A stretch of DNA of 64,000 bases from Cycloclasticus sp. (GTDB lineage Bacteria; Pseudomonadota; Gammaproteobacteria; Methylococcales; Cycloclasticaceae). The stretch covers positions 310,001-374,000 of the forward strand of contig PADC01000006.1 of NCBI GenBank assembly GCA_002700385.1, in the 5' to 3' direction. The first letter of the stretch is position 1. Each line of letters opens with the position of its first letter. Of the stretch, positions 1 to 8,449 are shown one piece after another. The notes under the pieces are model-generated. The model did no database searches. It was given only the letters and a program-made list of their open reading frames with translations, and was not told where the DNA came from. The position numbers and the translations under genes are program-made.

Positions 1-962
1 CGAATAAGCGTCGCCATTTGGTCCAGCAAATGTAAATTAGGGTAGATAGATAGATTACGAAACACACCGGTCATCCAATGAGCTCTGTCTTCTCCGTACG
101 CTTTACTTAGTTCAGCCAAATGCTTATAAGCCGGTCTGTCTTCAGGGTTTGGAAAATTAAACCAAATGCCAGTATGGCCATTACCAAAAGCCCACTGCCC
201 ACCAACTTGCTCATACATTTTTGAAACCTGCATGGTCTGAACTGCAGTGCTTCTTTGCAATTTTCGATCGGCTACTTTTAATAGCGAGCTGTGTGCATAA
301 TCTGGGTGTAATCCATCACCACCGCCATTTTCAAGCATCAGTTTCCAATTACCCTTATAAACACAACTCGAACTGCCCTTTAACACTTCTAGCCCGTTCG
401 GCGCCTGGTCAACCAACATATCGATATAAGCCTTACCCCCCAATAAATGCTGATCTAAGGTAGGAACATCTGCAGATAGGCTTGCAAAGATAAAGCCACG
501 ATAACTTTCTACTTTCTCAACATGTTTTAGGCCGACGTCATTCTTATGGTCAAGCAGCTCGGGATAGCCCTCTTCTTCTCGCTGAATCCATTTTGCTTCA
601 CCATCACTAGCAAATGCCCAACCATGATAGGTGCATATAAAGCTTTTCGTATTACCCCGTTCTGTTCTACATAAACGTGCGCCCCGATGTGGGCAAGCAT
701 TGATGAAACCATTAATTTGCCCATTCATATCGCGGTTAATAATGACAGGCTGTCTACCCATGGTGACTGTAACAAAGTCCCCTTTATTCGGTAGTTGGCT
801 TTCATGCGCGACATATATCCAAGACCCTTCAAAAATACTCTCCAACTCCCGCTCGTAAAGAGCGGGGTCGTTATATACACGTCGGTTAACCTTGTAGATA
901 CCGTCGTCGGGGCGCCTATCAAACAGTTCGTCTAAAGCATCATATTGAGTGTGATCATTTGA
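1..962 (-). CDS. Ring-hydroxylating dioxygenase large (alpha) subunit, benzoate/anthranilate-dioxygenase type; partial at left edge, 5' end out of frame
   Basis: The open frame runs from about 962 to the left edge without a stop, so the C-terminus lies outside the window. It translates to a Rieske non-haem iron oxygenase alpha subunit. The Rieske centre is seen as CPHRG followed by CTYHGW, and the mononuclear-iron region as ENGGGDGLHPDYAH, with the two His five residues apart. The stretch IFEGSWIYVAHESQLP closely resembles BenA/XylX-type large subunits. Such enzymes cis-dihydroxylate benzoate or anthranilate together with a beta subunit and a reductase, neither visible here. The gene follows the CarAa-like gene by about 10 bases. 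Oddly, the expected ATG (958, after a weak GGGTG) is one base out of frame and stops at 932-934; the main frame has a stop at 963-965 and no ATG/GTG/TTG before the Rieske domain begins. A one-base indel or a non-standard start (CTG at 926) is needed. Substrate is unknown. Confidence 0.85.
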
Positions 963-970
963 TCACCCAG

Positions 971-2143
971 TTATAAATCTTCTAGTGTTTGGACACCGCG
1001 ATTTGCTTCACTGGCTAACTGTCTCCACAAGACTATACTTCCATCATGCTCAAATAACTGTTCTTTAATCCAACCCCAGTCATCCTTGTAAAACTCTTCC
1101 ATCGCTTCACGGGCCCAAATATCATCATCATTAAAGCCACGTAGCGCCCAGTCTTCCCACTTTTCATTAAAATCTTTTTCAAACTCTAGCTCTTCAGCTT
1201 CATTAGCCACTTCTTTACCAAGCGTTTGAATATACCAATGTGAGTTTTCATCTCTTGGCACATACCATTCAAATTGAATCAATGAAGGGTCTGGAAAGGG
1301 GTCTACTTTAAGGGCGCCTGGCATCCATATTGAGACTTGGTTGAGTAATTGCTTTTCACCACCAATAACCGGACGAAGAACTGTTTCACCATCTACTTTA
1401 CCCTCAACGACGGGAACCGCATGCTGGGGGAGATTCTCGTAAACACCCTTAGGTCCGTCTTCGTTATTAACTACTTCCCAATAGGTGCCTTTTGCTACTT
1501 CTTCACGATCTGTCTCAAACCCTAATGGAATAACGGTCTCATTGTTTAGTATGAACTTACTGTCTTTATGAATAAAAACATGTGTTGCATCAAAACCATT
1601 TTCAGCAGCAATTCTCCAGTTTGACCCAACTTCTCGTTTAATGCCTCTAATCGCACGCCCTTCATCTAAAAACCCAGGTGGTACGTCATTAATCAGAGGG
1701 GTAGGTTCAATATCGCCGAGAAAAATAAATACAAGCCCTTTTGCTTCTTGCACAGTGTACGTTTTAAGACGATGCTTACCAATCATATCGCTTTTAGGGT
1801 CCGTCATAATGTCGCATAATGACCCATCGTCCCATCGATACGTCCAAGCATGATACCAACAGGTAATGGTTTCTTTTGTATAACACTCAGGCTTTTTAGA
1901 AAAGGCAACACCTCGGTGTAAACACCTGTCTTTGATGGCATAAACTTTTCCATCAATTCGGTTGAGTAATAGGTTTTCACCACATAACATCGCCTTAACA
2001 GGCTTGCCCTCTTCTATTTCTTTACCGAACATGACGGGGTACCAATGGTTTCTAAACCCCAGCTTGGCCTTAATAAAGTTCGGCCATAACTTGTTCTTTT
2101 TTACAACTTCTTCGTTGACTAAAATTCTTTCACTTTGATCCAT
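971..2143 (-). CDS. carAa: Rieske oxygenase terminal component, carbazole 1,9a-dioxygenase CarAa-like
   Basis: 390 residues, about the length of CarAa (384). Long stretches match CarAa as I remember it: LGFRNHWYPVMF near residue 28, GENLL.NRIDGK, TITCWYHAWTYRW and FNDDDIWAREAM. Rieske ligands are C74, H76, C95 and H98. The catalytic iron ligands are probably H188 and H192 in NGFDATHVFIH, plus an Asp at about 340. CarAa forms a homotrimer without a beta subunit and performs angular dioxygenation of carbazole, dibenzofuran and related heteroaromatics, using electrons from a CarAc ferredoxin and CarAd reductase; neither is in the window. The start is supported by AAGGA eight bases upstream. The gene sits downstream of a 600-bp region with a palindrome array and is followed within about 10 bases by the BenA-like gene, so the two are probably co-transcribed. 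Family is firm; carbazole as substrate is inferred. Confidence 0.88.
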   Translation of the reverse strand: MDQSERILVNEEVVKKNKLWPNFIKAKLGFRNHWYPVMFGKEIEEGKPVKAMLCGENLLLNRIDGKVYAIKDRCLHRGVAFSKKPECYTKETITCWYHAWTYRWDDGSLCDIMTDPKSDMIGKHRLKTYTVQEAKGLVFIFLGDIEPTPLINDVPPGFLDEGRAIRGIKREVGSNWRIAAENGFDATHVFIHKDSKFILNNETVIPLGFETDREEVAKGTYWEVVNNEDGPKGVYENLPQHAVPVVEGKVDGETVLRPVIGGEKQLLNQVSIWMPGALKVDPFPDPSLIQFEWYVPRDENSHWYIQTLGKEVANEAEELEFEKDFNEKWEDWALRGFNDDDIWAREAMEEFYKDDWGWIKEQLFEHDGSIVLWRQLASEANRGVQTLEDL

Positions 2144-2218
2144 AACATTTTCCTTTTAAATTAAATTTAAATTACAAGTGATGATAATTAACATCTACCT
2201 TTTCATTTTTGGTTCAAA

Positions 2219-2396
2219 TGAACACTTGTTCACTAAATCCTACCACCTGTTTTTTTCATCGCAACAATTATTTGAACTTTTGTTCATAACCCACGTTCTT
2301 TAGATTTAATGTTTTTTAAATCAATATGAACAATTGTTCACATAAATATTATCAGCGTGTTTTTATAACTTCAACATCAAAATGAACATTTGTTCA
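2219..2396. promoter_or_regulatory. Array of four palindromic operators TGAACA-NN-TGTTCA
   Basis: Four 14-bp sites at 2219-2232 (TGAACACTTGTTCA), 2273-2286 (TGAACTTTTGTTCA), 2327-2340 (TGAACAATTGTTCA) and 2383-2396 (TGAACATTTGTTCA). The arms are identical apart from one base in the second site. Start-to-start spacing is 54, 54 and 56 bp, about five helical turns, which would place all sites on similar faces of the DNA. The third site covers the predicted transcription start and the fourth lies upstream of the -35. I saw the motif nowhere else in the window. The nearby TetR-family gene is the obvious candidate binder, but that is inference. Confidence 0.85.
2346..2374 (-). promoter_or_regulatory. 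Predicted sigma-70-type promoter of the carAa-like gene
   Basis: On the minus strand TTGAAG (2374-2369) and TAATAT (2351-2346) are separated by exactly 17 bases, giving a transcription start near 2339, inside the third palindrome (2327-2340). This leaves a leader of about 195 bases before the ATG at 2143 that carries the two downstream palindromes. The geometry suits repression by a palindrome-binding protein. Confidence 0.55.
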
Positions 2397-2743
2397 TAGA
2401 TATTTAAAAGTACTTTACAGAAGGAATGTGCACAGGGAAATAATTGAAACCGATCTAACTCATCATTAATCAACAACTTAGGAAATAAATAACCATCCCC
2501 TTTTAAGAGTCACATTACATTTAAATGGATCTGATTATTAATGAGATTTTACTGATCAATTTCTTAAAACAATAAAGGTTATTACCACTCGTGGTAGTCA
2601 ATACACTGAATGCGTTAGTAGGAATTATCAACGCAATAAGTCTGGAATTAGCTTGGGAATTTAAATAATTTAGATATTTAAACGAGTTTGCTTACAGTTG
2701 TTAAGAACAATTCACATAAACATATTGAAGAATAACTAGGCGC

Positions 2744-3339
2744 TTACGTACTTTTAAGCCCCGCTATTGCCATATTAAATATTTGCTCTGCAATAAAATC
2801 TGGACTATTGATGGAATCATCATAACCAGGAAAGTATTTTCTAAATTCCATCGTTTCATAATAATTTAGTGCCATACCAAAAATCAAAACCGTCGTGACA
2901 TCTGCATGACATGTAGGGTTAGCCTCTATCACTAGCTCTTTTAAATTATTATATTCTTCGGATAATACCTTCTCTGCAAGCTTCTTAATACGCTTAGGAT
3001 CAGCATCCAGTTGTTCACGTTTAAAAAGCTTCGCCACTTCAACGTTATCATTCATAAAGTGGCAAAAGTTATTTATAAATCGGTACAGTTTACTTTCTAA
3101 AGTTTCATCAGGATCAGAGGTTACTCGCCATGCTTTAGCGTGCTCAAGGTAAGCACTATCTAAAACCATGTCATATAACTCTGCCTTTGATTTATAGTGA
3201 ATATATAAGGAACCGAGACTGGTCGATGATTTAGCAGCTATCTCTCTCATAGTAACTGCCTTAAAGCCATATTTTGTAAATAGCGTTAACGCAACATCAA
3301 ATATTTTATTTTCTTATCCAATCCTTTCGATAATTTCAT
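2744..3339 (-). CDS. TetR/AcrR-family transcriptional regulator with an apparent 1-base frameshift in the DNA-binding domain
   Basis: The intact reading frame from the ATG at 3250 gives 168 residues beginning MREIAAKSSTSLGSLYIHYK, which is the second half of a TetR helix-turn-helix, followed by an all-helical ligand-binding region. The missing first helix is encoded just upstream in the same frame (KIFDVALTLFTKYGFKAVT) but has no start codon and meets a TAA. A proper ATG at 3339 (MKLSKGLDKK) is in another frame. Restoring one A in the run complementary to 3309-3312 joins the two into a normal TetR N-terminus. So the gene is either inactivated by a homopolymer deletion, mis-sequenced, or translated by slippage. 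It lies upstream of, and in the same direction as, the carAa-like gene and its palindrome array, and probably is (or was) their regulator. Confidence 0.75.
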
Positions 3340-3519
3340 TTCAAAAATTATTAAACTAAAAGAAATAGTATACAAGTAATATAAAAAAAAAGAACTTCAA
3401 CCTTGATATAGAGCAGTTTATAAGTGCAAGAACCTATAACTTTCCTCAATACAGCAATACTTTTAAGACCGCTGCGATCAGAATAATCGTTATTAGTTTT
3501 TGCGCTCAGCCAGTATCCT

Positions 3520-6500
3520 TTACTGACTTTTAACCTTAAAAAACGCCACGTACATCGTTGGAAATACCAGCAATGTTAACAAGGTCGCAACTAACAGTCC
3601 CGACATCATAGTGATCGCCATTGGACCCCAAAAATAATCTGTAATCAACGGTATCATCGCGAAAATAGCTGCCACGGCTGTCAAAATAATCGGCCGAGCA
3701 CGTCGTACAGTTGACTCCAATACCGCATTCCAAGGTGATGAACCCGCCGCTAAATCTTGATCAATTTGATCCATTAAAATAATCGAATTTCGAATAATAA
3801 TACCCACCAAGGCCAGTAAGCCAAGCCGTGCTACTAGACCAAATGACAAGTCCAATACTAATAAAATAAAGACAACACCAATCAGTCCTAATGGTACCGT
3901 CATTAAAACTAAGAACATTTTTTTTATACTATTTAGCTCAAACATTAATAAGGTAAGTATCGCAATCAACATAAAAGGCATAGTTTTCGCTAATTGTGTA
4001 TCAACTTCTCTGGAGATATCCACTTCTCCAAACACTTCAACCCGATAACCACTAGGTAATGAATCACGTAACTCATCTATCTGTGGTTTTAACGCTTTAA
4101 CCACATCAAAATTCAACACGCCCTCTTCCAATAATGACTGCACAATCACCGAACGATATCCGTTATAGCGCCAGATAACACCTTCTTCAAATTTCAAACT
4201 GATATCTGCCAGCTCAGACAACGCAACGGTTGTTCCGTTGCCTAAGGGCACTTGTAAATAATTAATTCGATCTAGGTTATAACGATTCTCCGATTCATTA
4301 CGAAGCACAACATCAATATGGTCATTACCCTCGCGATATTGAGTCACCGGTAAGCCATTAAGCATAACACCGAGTGTTTTGCTCAACTGAGCCGGATCAG
4401 TCCCACTAGCTGCCACACGGGGCAAGTCAAGCTTAATATCTACCACCACCCGTTTTTCTCGGCGATTATCATGCACATCTCTTGTTTGTGGATTATTTCT
4501 GAGTATGTCTTTTAATTGCTCAGAAATATCAGCCAATTTTTCAGCATCATTTCCAGTGATTAAATATTGAACGGGGTAGTTGAACGGTAAACCATATACA
4601 AGGTTATACACACGGGTTCGCACATTGGGTTGATGTGTTGCAAAATAGTCGCTTAACAAGGTTTTTATTTGTGCACGTGCCTCTAGGTTCTTTGCAATCA
4701 CAATAATTTTGCTGTAGTTCGCATTAGGTTGCTCTATGTACATATCATTCTGTACACGCAAAGAATCCCCGCCGATATAAGTAAGGTAATTTTCAATATT
4801 ATCTTGTGCGTCTAGCAACCGTTCAACATCGGCGATCTGACGCTCCATTTGATGGTAGCTAGTCCCCTCCGGGAACCAGACATCGACCAGTGCCTCAGGG
4901 CGATCATTGCCTGGAAAAAACTCCATTTTTACATGCTGCATTCCAAATATGGTCAAAACGAATGAGAGTGCCGTGACCCCTAGTACCGTTTTGTTATGAC
5001 ACATACACCAAGCGATTAAGCGGCGAAACCGATTATAAAAACCACTCTGATACATAGCCGAATTGTCGACATTAGCCGTTTGTATATGCTGCTTACCCTG
5101 GTGTTCAACCTTTAGCAATTTAAAAGACAAATAAGGGGTTAACAAAACAGCCACTATCCAAGAGGCAATTAACGCCACACCAATCACTACAAAAAGATTA
5201 CCCAATATCTCATTCGGTGCTGCATCGACAATATAAACTGGTAAAAAGCCTACGGCCGCAATTAAGGTACCACTTAACATCGGTTTCGATGTCGCAGTAT
5301 ATGCATAGGTAGCAGCTTTTAACCTATCCCAACCTTGCTCGAGTTTTACATGAACTAATTCCACCACGATCATCGCATCATCTACTAACAAGCCAAGTGC
5401 AATGACTAAGGCACCCAAAGAGGTACGGGTAAGGGGGATTCCTAATATAGACATCATGACAAATACCAAACCCAAAACCACAGGAATGGCTAGCGCTACG
5501 ATAAAGCCGGTACGAAACCCAAGTGAGAAATAGCAAACCACCAATACAATAAAAACAGCTATTAATAATTTAAGCAAAAACCGATTAATTTGTGCTTGCA
5601 CAGATTTAGGCTGATCGCTCACCAAAACGACCTCCACACCAGCGGGTAACTGTTCTGTAAACTCTGCCATGGTGGCCTTAACCTCATCTGACAAGGTCAG
5701 TAATTGATAGCCTTTACGCATCGTAATACCTAGCCCAATAGACGGGTTACCATTAACACGCATCCTGAATACAGGCGGATCGTCGTAACCTCGGCTAATA
5801 GTGGCGATATTTTCAAGATATATAACGCTATTATCCTGTAGCTTAATAGGCAGTTTTTTTATATCGTCAATGGATTGAAAACGATCATTAAGGCTAAGCC
5901 TATAATAGGACTGCTTGCCTTCTATTCGGCCACTGGTTTGCACCTTATTATGTTGTTGCAACAACATACCAATTTGCAAAGGATCTAAACCCAGCGCCGA
6001 CATACGCTTATCATCCATCTCTACAAATATTTTTTCATTTTGTACGCTGTATAAAATAGCTTTTTCCACTGACTCAATACGCACCAAAGCATTTCGCGCT
6101 TTCTCAGCATAATCTTTCAAATCCGCAAATGAGTAGTCGTCACTATTGAAGCTGTACACCATTGAAAAAATATCGCCAAACTCATCATTAATAAAAGGAC
6201 CTTGAACACCTTCAGGCAACCGATGTTGAATATCATTGATTTTTTTTCGTATGTCATACGCACGATCCTTCATCTCTATCGCGGCATTTGGCATAAAATC
6301 TTCAATATTAACGATTAACCACGCCTCACCCGGTTTACTAAACGAGCTGACTTCGCGAAGCCAAGGCACTTCTAGTAATTTTGTTTCAATGGGGTCTGTC
6401 ACGAATTGCGACATTTCTTCTGCCGACGCTCCGGGCCATTTCACATTAACCACAATAGTTTTAATTGCAAAAACGGATAAATCACGCTGCCCTAGCTTGA

Positions 6501-6606
6501 AAAAGGCAAACGTTCCGGCCACCAAAATAACAACCATAAAATAGATCAGCACCTGTGAGTGCTTTATTCCCCATCGTGCGAGGTTTATGCGCTCTTTATC
6601 ACTCAT
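3520..6606 (-). CDS. RND-family efflux transporter, inner-membrane permease subunit
   Basis: 1028 residues, normal for HAE-1/AcrB-like permeases. There is one membrane helix near residue 20, a large periplasmic loop, a block of helices at about 340-500, a second loop, and a final helix block from about 865. The intramembrane proton-relay Asp pair is present in GLLVDDAMIVVE (D409, D410). The residue equivalent to the AcrB TM10 lysine is Arg (about R939, in VGIIIRNSIILMD). The family exports amphiphilic or aromatic compounds by proton antiport through a tripartite complex. The start overlaps the end of the adaptor gene by 8 bases, so they form an operon. No TolC-type outer-membrane gene is adjacent, so a distant one is presumably shared. 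The location next to dioxygenase genes suggests export of aromatic substrates or intermediates, which is inference. Confidence 0.9.
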   Translation of the reverse strand: MSDKERINLARWGIKHSQVLIYFMVVILVAGTFAFFKLGQRDLSVFAIKTIVVNVKWPGASAEEMSQFVTDPIETKLLEVPWLREVSSFSKPGEAWLIVNIEDFMPNAAIEMKDRAYDIRKKINDIQHRLPEGVQGPFINDEFGDIFSMVYSFNSDDYSFADLKDYAEKARNALVRIESVEKAILYSVQNEKIFVEMDDKRMSALGLDPLQIGMLLQQHNKVQTSGRIEGKQSYYRLSLNDRFQSIDDIKKLPIKLQDNSVIYLENIATISRGYDDPPVFRMRVNGNPSIGLGITMRKGYQLLTLSDEVKATMAEFTEQLPAGVEVVLVSDQPKSVQAQINRFLLKLLIAVFIVLVVCYFSLGFRTGFIVALAIPVVLGLVFVMMSILGIPLTRTSLGALVIALGLLVDDAMIVVELVHVKLEQGWDRLKAATYAYTATSKPMLSGTLIAAVGFLPVYIVDAAPNEILGNLFVVIGVALIASWIVAVLLTPYLSFKLLKVEHQGKQHIQTANVDNSAMYQSGFYNRFRRLIAWCMCHNKTVLGVTALSFVLTIFGMQHVKMEFFPGNDRPEALVDVWFPEGTSYHQMERQIADVERLLDAQDNIENYLTYIGGDSLRVQNDMYIEQPNANYSKIIVIAKNLEARAQIKTLLSDYFATHQPNVRTRVYNLVYGLPFNYPVQYLITGNDAEKLADISEQLKDILRNNPQTRDVHDNRREKRVVVDIKLDLPRVAASGTDPAQLSKTLGVMLNGLPVTQYREGNDHIDVVLRNESENRYNLDRINYLQVPLGNGTTVALSELADISLKFEEGVIWRYNGYRSVIVQSLLEEGVLNFDVVKALKPQIDELRDSLPSGYRVEVFGEVDISREVDTQLAKTMPFMLIAILTLLMFELNSIKKMFLVLMTVPLGLIGVVFILLVLDLSFGLVARLGLLALVGIIIRNSIILMDQIDQDLAAGSSPWNAVLESTVRRARPIILTAVAAIFAMIPLITDYFWGPMAITMMSGLLVATLLTLLVFPTMYVAFFKVKSQ

Positions 6607-7669
6607 TGGTTAAAACTCTAACCGTATTACCTTCTTCAATTTTATTAGCGCCAGCAATCACCACCCATTGGCCATCCTTTAAGCCATCAACAATGCTCAC
6701 ATGGTCTGCTAGTGATTGACCCAGAGTAACCTGCTTAGCACGAACCTGTTTTGTCGTTGAATCAACGGTCATGACCATCATTTGACCATCATTCTTAACA
6801 ATAGCAGACGTTGGCAACAAGCCTACACGATCCTCTTTTATTGAAAATAACGCATGCCCTGTCATACCCAGTTTTACCCCGTTGGGTTGCTCATTAAGAC
6901 TCAGTTTTACTCTATACGAGGGGGCGTTAATGGTTGAAATAGGGCTAATTTCACGAACTGATGCAGCATATTCTTTATCGTCATAGGCCCAAAGTGTAAC
7001 GCTGACTGACTGACCAATTGATAATTGATTAATCTCTTTTTCTGCTACCGCTGTAACAAATTCCCAACCATCTTTCCAGGCAAACATAGCAATGGCTGCG
7101 CCAGCTTTAACCACATCACCGACTTCTTTACTAAGTGAAATAACAACACCGTCTGCTGGGGCTAATAATTGCGTATACCCATGCTGATTCACACGTTGAG
7201 CATATTCCGCTTTCATCACGTTTAATTCAGCATAAGCGGCTCGTTCAATATTAATCGCTTTATCAAGCTCGGATTGCCCAATAAACTTCTTTTGACGTAA
7301 TTCTTTAGCCCGAGCCAAATCACGCTGAGCTCTTTGTAAATCTGCTTCAGCAGCCTTTTTCTTATTGGAATAGCTTTCATTGCTCAACGCATAGTCTTTT
7401 GCATCAAGCACTGCAATAAGGTCACCTTTTTGCACTACATCACCAACTTCAACTAGGCGCTCAATCAAACGACCTTCTACCTGGAATGATAACTCAGTTT
7501 GATATCGAGCTTGAACACGACCTGGGTAATCCATAATACGAGTCGCCGTTTGATATGAAAAAGTAGTTACATCAACGAGCTTATTTAATGGTTGACTATT
7601 CGATACATCACCACAAGCACTAAGAGTGATGGCTAAAATAGCAATCAGAGCAACGGATAAAATATGCAT
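6599..7669 (-). CDS. RND efflux periplasmic adaptor (membrane-fusion protein), lipoprotein
   Basis: 356 residues. The N-terminus is a lipoprotein signal ending LSAC, so C19 is the probable lipidated residue and the protein would be tethered to the inner membrane. A split lipoyl-like domain follows (QVEGRLIERLVEVGDVVQKG, then the LLAPADGVVISL half), separated by a coiled-coil hairpin rich in Ala, Lys and Glu at about residues 100-150, then a beta-barrel and a membrane-proximal domain. This layout is standard for AcrA/MexA-type adaptors that link the permease to an outer-membrane channel. It is the first gene of the two-gene operon with the permease. Confidence 0.9.
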   Translation of the reverse strand: MHILSVALIAILAITLSACGDVSNSQPLNKLVDVTTFSYQTATRIMDYPGRVQARYQTELSFQVEGRLIERLVEVGDVVQKGDLIAVLDAKDYALSNESYSNKKKAAEADLQRAQRDLARAKELRQKKFIGQSELDKAINIERAAYAELNVMKAEYAQRVNQHGYTQLLAPADGVVISLSKEVGDVVKAGAAIAMFAWKDGWEFVTAVAEKEINQLSIGQSVSVTLWAYDDKEYAASVREISPISTINAPSYRVKLSLNEQPNGVKLGMTGHALFSIKEDRVGLLPTSAIVKNDGQMMVMTVDSTTKQVRAKQVTLGQSLADHVSIVDGLKDGQWVVIAGANKIEEGNTVRVLTNE

Positions 7670-7693
7670 AAATTTTTATTATTATAAAAGTTT

Positions 7694-7712
7694 GGGGCTG
7701 AAGGTCAGCCCC
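7694..7712 (-). terminator. Perfect GC-rich hairpin downstream of the ABM gene
   Basis: GGGGCTGA-AGG-TCAGCCCC forms an 8-bp perfect stem with a 3-base loop. It lies between the end of the ABM gene (7797) and the start of the adaptor gene (7669). On the minus strand it is followed by AAACTTTT rather than a clean U-run, so it may be a weak terminator or attenuator separating the two transcription units. Confidence 0.45.
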
Positions 7713-7796
7713 TATCGAGTATTAATACCTAGAAAAGGTATCATTTTTATTTATCTGAAGCTTCTTTAGCTCCAGTCTATTATTTTTTAATAACGC

Positions 7797-8090
7797 TTAT
7801 ATATCTAAGGCTGAAAGAAACGTAGAAGCCGGTGGCGCTGTTAACAGAGCACCCAGTTTTTTTAGATCTCCTCGTTCTCCACGCCAAGCAACATAGCTTT
7901 CATGATCTGCACGTGTTTCCCACTTTTCAAGTAGCACAATATTTAAAGGGTCATCATCATTGCAAGTTACAACAATACTCTGACAGCCTTTAAAGGACCG
8001 TGTATCTGGCAAAATAGCTTCCAGTGTATTCAATAACGTTTCACGATTGTCTGCACTCACGTGCATATCCAGCGTTACATCTATAGACAT
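7797..8090 (-). CDS. Antibiotic-biosynthesis-monooxygenase (ABM) fold protein
   Basis: 97 residues, the usual size for single-domain ABM proteins (dimeric ferredoxin-like fold). The stretch LLEKWETRADHESYVAWR carries the family's typical W-x-x-x-x-x-H-x-x-x pattern in the second half. AGGAG lies well placed before the ATG. Members range from quinol monooxygenases to haem-degrading enzymes, and many have no known role. Here it lies between the small ORF at 8177-8296 and the efflux operon, all leftward. A role in handling quinol or aromatic products is plausible but unproven. Confidence 0.75.
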   Translation of the reverse strand: MSIDVTLDMHVSADNRETLLNTLEAILPDTRSFKGCQSIVVTCNDDDPLNIVLLEKWETRADHESYVAWRGERGDLKKLGALLTAPPASTFLSALDI

Positions 8091-8176
8091 TATTTTCTCC
8101 TATTTTAATTTTCATTATTGGTTTGCTTTCAATGGTCAACATAACCTGACGCCAAAAATACTAACAGAAAAGTGAG

Positions 8177-8296
8177 CTATGCATGGCAGATGCAAGCAAA
8201 ACTTCTCATAACTAGCCATCCGTAGACTGCACCCAGCACATCTATAAAATTACTGCCACGTTGATTTGTCATTTTTTTCTCCGAGTTAGTTTCCAT
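8177..8296 (-). CDS. Possible small protein, 39 aa
   Basis: An ATG at 8296 preceded by GGGGTGA encodes 39 residues ending at a TAG at 8177-8179. A second in-frame ATG at 8272 has an even better GGAG seven bases upstream (31-residue form). The C-terminal half is largely hydrophobic (FIDVLGAVYGWLVMRSFAC) with two Cys and could insert in the membrane. A well-formed FNR-like box and promoter lie about 100 bases upstream, and the ABM gene follows. I do not recognise the protein. Short length means chance remains a real possibility. Confidence 0.35.
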   Translation of the reverse strand: METNSEKKMTNQRGSNFIDVLGAVYGWLVMRSFACICHA

Positions 8297-8369
8297 ATAT
8301 CACCCCATGCAAAAAAGGTAGAGAAGGTGTGCTTGAAATTCAACATTATCAAACACCCTTTACCGAGTA

Positions 8370-8410
8370 AAATAACACACTGCAATGACAAATAAGTTGA
8401 TCTATCTCAA
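8370..8410 (-). promoter_or_regulatory. FNR-like box and promoter ahead of the small ORF/ABM gene
   Basis: Read on the minus strand, 8410-8397 is TTGAG-ATAG-ATCAA, 9 of 10 matches to the FNR/ANR consensus TTGAT-N4-ATCAA. A TATTTT hexamer at 8375-8370 would set transcription to start near 8363, putting the box centre at about -41, the classic activator position. This predicts induction at low oxygen by the FNR-type protein encoded at 19522. Confidence 0.5.
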
Positions 8411-8449
8411 CTATCGATAAGTCTGCACTTAACCCTTTAGAATCAGAGG

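Larger units (their letters stand above)
2144..2743. other. 600-bp non-coding regulatory region between tetR-like gene and carAa-like gene
   Basis: No credible gene on either strand. The left 260 bases hold the carAa leader, a promoter and the four-palindrome array listed separately. The right 340 bases are AT-rich and contain an interrupted inverted repeat TACCAC-TC-GTGGTA at 2583-2596. On the minus strand this repeat lies just after a TTGACT hexamer, so it may be another regulator site, though the hexamer spacing to a -10 is not ideal. Confidence 0.7.

Noticed and set aside
2698-2710. TTGTT-AAG-AACAA palindrome near the tetR 3' end
   Set aside because: Short, AT-rich, and no consistent arrangement; easily chance.
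3403-3416. TTGATATAGAGCAG as an FNR box
   Set aside because: Only the left half-site matches and it is not placed before a gene start.
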